A program made the position numbers and the translations under genes. Under the pieces are notes generated by a model that saw only the letters and a list, made by a program, of their open reading frames with translations, was not told the origin of the DNA and did no database searches. A DNA stretch of 64,000 nucleotides, taken from Methanobacteriota archaeon. GTDB taxonomy: Archaea > Thermoplasmatota > Poseidoniia > Poseidoniales > Thalassarchaeaceae. Positions 61,443 to 64,000 of the stretch are shown piece after piece (position 1 is the stretch's first letter; each line of letters opens with the position of its first letter). The stretch spans positions 1 through 64,000 of the forward strand of contig JABIGF010000027.1 of assembly GCA_018650285.1 (NCBI GenBank), given 5' to 3'.

Positions 61443-64000
61443 ATGCGAGCCTTCATGAGGCAATCAGTATCACTCGGAATGCCTCTTTGGATTCTTGTTT
61501 TGATGCTACTCGTACCATGGTCTAGTACAGTTTCATTTTCTGGGGGCATGGTATTTTCAGAAACAACGGATTCAGAAATCAATAATCCACCTCTGTCCAT
61601 ACCTGAATTTATTCCAACTCAACCAGTAATTTGGCCTGCTGAAGATGAATGGTGGCAGCGTGGTGATGAATTATCAGAGATATATGTCATCACTAGGGAT
61701 TTAGCATCACTTGATGCGTGGCAACAAGAATTCGGCTATTCTATACAGCAATCGGCGCTTAAGGGCGGTCAACAATTTATTGAAGCGCCTCCAACTTCTG
61801 GAATAATTGAGCATCGGAAGATGACGCTACCGGCTTACCTAGTGCCAAAATTGCTAGGATTATCAGGAATGATGTCAATTTTTGAAGACCCTGGTTCTCC
61901 TGAACCCTTTTCATCAAATTCTGTTGATCCTCTTTCTGTACGAACAGGTGAACTGCACGGAGCACCCGATTCTTGGGATTTGGGTGTTGATGGAGCGGGA
62001 GTAAAAGTAGCAGTTGTTGATTCAGGAATTGATTTTGCTCATCCGGACCTAAATGGCACACAAGCTAGAGTAAATGACTCTGCTAATCCGTATGACGGTT
62101 GGCCCATTATGTGGGACCCACGTAGTGTAGATATTTGGATGCAAAATGGTGATGCTTATCCAGATAACTCCGGTTCATACTATTCTGATACTTCAAACAC
62201 CGATTTAGACACTAACAATAATTCGATTCTTGATTCAACAGGATTTGATATTTCGGGAATATCACCCTCATTGTCCGGAATATATCATCACGGGCTTCAT
62301 CCTGATTCTGCTTTGAAAAGCAGGGCTGGCGGTGAAGTTGACATATTGGTCGTTGATGATTTAACGGCTGGAGTTTACGATACAGTCTACATTGACATTG
62401 ACCGTGATGGCGAATTTTCTGATGAAAAGGCGGTAAGGAAGGGTAGTGAAACTGCTGGCCTTGATACAACTGGTGATGGTTTGTGGGACCAATCTGCAGG
62501 GTTACTGTATTGGATAAGTGATGGTGTTAACGGAATTCCATATGGGTCCACATACGCTGCACGTGCTGGATTCCAGAACCGTATTGCGGCGGCTGGCAAT
62601 TTGACACTCTTCATGATTGATGACCAAAATGACCCTGGCGGAAATCATGGTACTTTGTGCGCATCTGCTGTTTCTGCACAGGGAGAAATTGCAAATGGGA
62701 AAGTTTTGGGGATGGCTCCAAATTCTGAACTGATTGCAGTTGCAGATTTCTACGCAGGTGGTTCATTCATGGACGCGTGGCGTTTCCTTGCAGAAGGATA
62801 TGATGGTGTAACAGACAGTGGCGATGAAGCACAAATTGGCTCATTCTCTTTTGGTTGGTCAAATATTCACAATGATGGAACTGACCAAATGTCACTATAT
62901 GTTGATTGGTTGACAAGAGTTCACGCTCGTAATACAACATATTTGGTGGCGGCAGGAAATGGTGGCCATGGATATGGTACAACCGCTTCCCCTGGTGGCG
63001 CTCATGGAGTAATTACTGTTGGAGCGTTTTCTTCACAAACTGGTCAGTCACACGGTGGTACTTGGGGTGATGCAGCCGCTTGGTCAAATCGCGGGCCAAA
63101 CTCAGCAAGCCGTTTAGACCCAGACATAGTGACCGTCGGATGGTCTGCAACAGGAGATAGAGGCCTCAATGAGGTTACAGATGCAAATTCAGCCTACAGA
63201 ACATGGGGTGGTACATCTCTTGCAACACCTATTGCCGCTGGTTTAGTAGCACTCATTTATGATGCTTGGTTTGAAGAATTTGGGGTTTGGCCAGATTCTC
63301 AAACAGTACGTGACTTGTTGATGTCAACTGCAGATGACCGTGGATACGACCCACTTGTTCAAGGTGGCGGATTTGCTAATATTAGCCGAGCCGTACAAAC
63401 TATCCAAGCAGCAAACGGTTCAGCGTGGGTGACGCCAGCTTCTTGGATGGCAGGAAGTAATCATGGGGCCCACAGAGATGCAAATACCAACATTCTCTCT
63501 CCAGGTCAAAGTGCTTGGGCCAATTTTACTGTGAATGGAACAGGGGGTGTTCCAGTAAACCTCTCTTGGGATGGGGCAAACTTGGAGCCGACATCTCATT
63601 TCTCAACAGTATGGAACTCTTCAACATCTCTTGGTTGGGATGGTTACCAATCTGGGCGGCCTGACATGCTAATTCCAGTACACATCAAAGGAGATGCAAA
63701 TCTCTCACTTCCAAATGGCACTTCTATAGTGCGGGCTCGTGCAACTCTAGCAGGTGCTGGTTTTGATGGTAATGACGACATGTACGAAGAAAATCGTGTT
63801 CATGTTGAATTACTCCGTTGGCATGATGATGATGGTGATGGGTTGTGGTGGGATGATTCAAACAATAATTCTCTAGTAGATTCAGGCGAGATGGAAGCAG
63901 GTAGTGAATATTCGATGATTACGGCACACACCTACGCTTCAGGTCAAGCTGAAGTTCGAGTAGGTCTACCTCATGAACGTGAAGGTGATGGTCTGTTGTT
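61443..64000 (+). CDS. Secreted subtilisin-like serine protease (3' end outside window)
   Basis: An open frame runs from the ATG at 61443 to the right edge without a stop (at least 852 residues). A signal segment (PLWILVLMLLVPWSSTVSFS) and a prodomain-like region of about 160 residues precede the S8 catalytic domain. The catalytic Asp is in VAVVDSGIDFAHPD (about residue 193), His in GNHGTLCASAVSA (about residue 402) and Ser in GGTSLATPIAAG (about residue 592). An insert of about 190 residues with Asp/Asn-rich stretches lies between the Asp and His motifs. After the protease domain, beta-rich modules continue past the edge. It is an extracellular peptidase. Confidence 0.93.
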   Translation, partial: MRAFMRQSVSLGMPLWILVLMLLVPWSSTVSFSGGMVFSETTDSEINNPPLSIPEFIPTQPVIWPAEDEWWQRGDELSEIYVITRDLASLDAWQQEFGYSIQQSALKGGQQFIEAPPTSGIIEHRKMTLPAYLVPKLLGLSGMMSIFEDPGSPEPFSSNSVDPLSVRTGELHGAPDSWDLGVDGAGVKVAVVDSGIDFAHPDLNGTQARVNDSANPYDGWPIMWDPRSVDIWMQNGDAYPDNSGSYYSDTSNTDLDTNNNSILDSTGFDISGISPSLSGIYHHGLHPDSALKSRAGGEVDILVVDDLTAGVYDTVYIDIDRDGEFSDEKAVRKGSETAGLDTTGDGLWDQSAGLLYWISDGVNGIPYGSTYAARAGFQNRIAAAGNLTLFMIDDQNDPGGNHGTLCASAVSAQGEIANGKVLGMAPNSELIAVADFYAGGSFMDAWRFLAEGYDGVTDSGDEAQIGSFSFGWSNIHNDGTDQMSLYVDWLTRVHARNTTYLVAAGNGGHGYGTTASPGGAHGVITVGAFSSQTGQSHGGTWGDAAAWSNRGPNSASRLDPDIVTVGWSATGDRGLNEVTDANSAYRTWGGTSLATPIAAGLVALIYDAWFEEFGVWPDSQTVRDLLMSTADDRGYDPLVQGGGFANISRAVQTIQAANGSAWVTPASWMAGSNHGAHRDANTNILSPGQSAWANFTVNGTGGVPVNLSWDGANLEPTSHFSTVWNSSTSLGWDGYQSGRPDMLIPVHIKGDANLSLPNGTSIVRARATLAGAGFDGNDDMYEENRVHVELLRWHDDDGDGLWWDDSNNNSLVDSGEMEAGSEYSMITAHTYASGQAEVRVGLPHEREGDGLL

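Overview
The window looks like a chromosome segment of a planktonic Marine Group II euryarchaeon (Poseidoniales). This is inferred from gene content, not from any rRNA. The information-processing genes are archaeal: archaeal-type TrpRS and AsnRS, RpoL, aEF-1beta, the KH/beta-CASP nuclease aCPSF1 (FttA), proteasome beta subunit, GPN-loop GTPase, TruD, Cbf5/TruB, SepF, ZPR1 and a UbiA-type ether-lipid prenyltransferase. They are mixed with bacterial-looking metabolic genes (ThyA-FolA, PlsC, GTP cyclohydrolase II, carbamate kinase, DbpA-like helicase) and very large secreted proteins, as is typical of this lineage. No rRNA, IS element, prophage or CRISPR array was seen. Genes are densely packed, with many 1-8 nt overlaps.

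Layout. 1-7.6 kb: end of a nuclease-like gene, thyA-folA, plsC, a surface protein, a saccharopine-dehydrogenase-like enzyme, trpS and a ZPR1-SepF pair. 7.8-17.2 kb: psmB and fttA, two glycosyltransferase-like genes, tRNA-Pro, two unknown or weakly recognised proteins, asnS, carbamate kinase, tRNA-Lys and rpiA. 17.3-30 kb: a surface block with a 1743-residue membrane-anchored protein, RNase P RNA, a GDSL lipase with thrombospondin-3-type calcium repeats, a 1031-residue RND/MMPL transporter and a DPM1-like glycosyltransferase. 30.5-34.8 kb: a sugar epimerase leading into an oxidative-folding operon (membrane thioredoxin, VKOR-like, DsbB-like), with a second anchored thioredoxin-like protein facing it. 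34.8-46.4 kb: RlmE, an OB-fold protein, a short zinc ribbon with aEF-1beta, truD, rpoL, a second RND/MMPL protein, a DUF2240-like gene, a HEAT-repeat protein, a DEAD-box helicase and an archaeosortase-like membrane protein. 46.4-54.6 kb: TusA-RibA, tRNA-His, another surface protein, a candidate micro-gene, Cbf5/CMP kinase/EMC3-like operon, a TPR protein and a class-II amidotransferase. 54.6-64 kb: a polyproline/acidic cytosolic protein with a zinc ribbon, GPN GTPase with OTC, UbiA, a small winged-helix-like pair, tRNA-Glu, tRNA-Gln and a subtilase that runs off the end.

How the genes fit together. Much of the window serves the cell envelope: surface proteins, extracellular hydrolases, the disulfide machinery that would oxidise them, an exosortase-type enzyme that could process them, glycosyltransferases, and RND proteins. 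The rest is translation, tRNA and rRNA modification, and nucleotide or arginine metabolism. The items most worth a second look are: the operon with both VKOR-like and DsbB-like oxidants; the archaeosortase-like protein with its Cys/Arg/His set; a PvlArgDC-like protein without the expected cleavage serine; the polyproline scaffold-like protein; a plsC acyltransferase beside archaeal lipid genes; recurrent palindromes at start codons; a perfect inverted repeat touching a TATA-like promoter; and a 39-codon candidate gene in a structured G-rich region.
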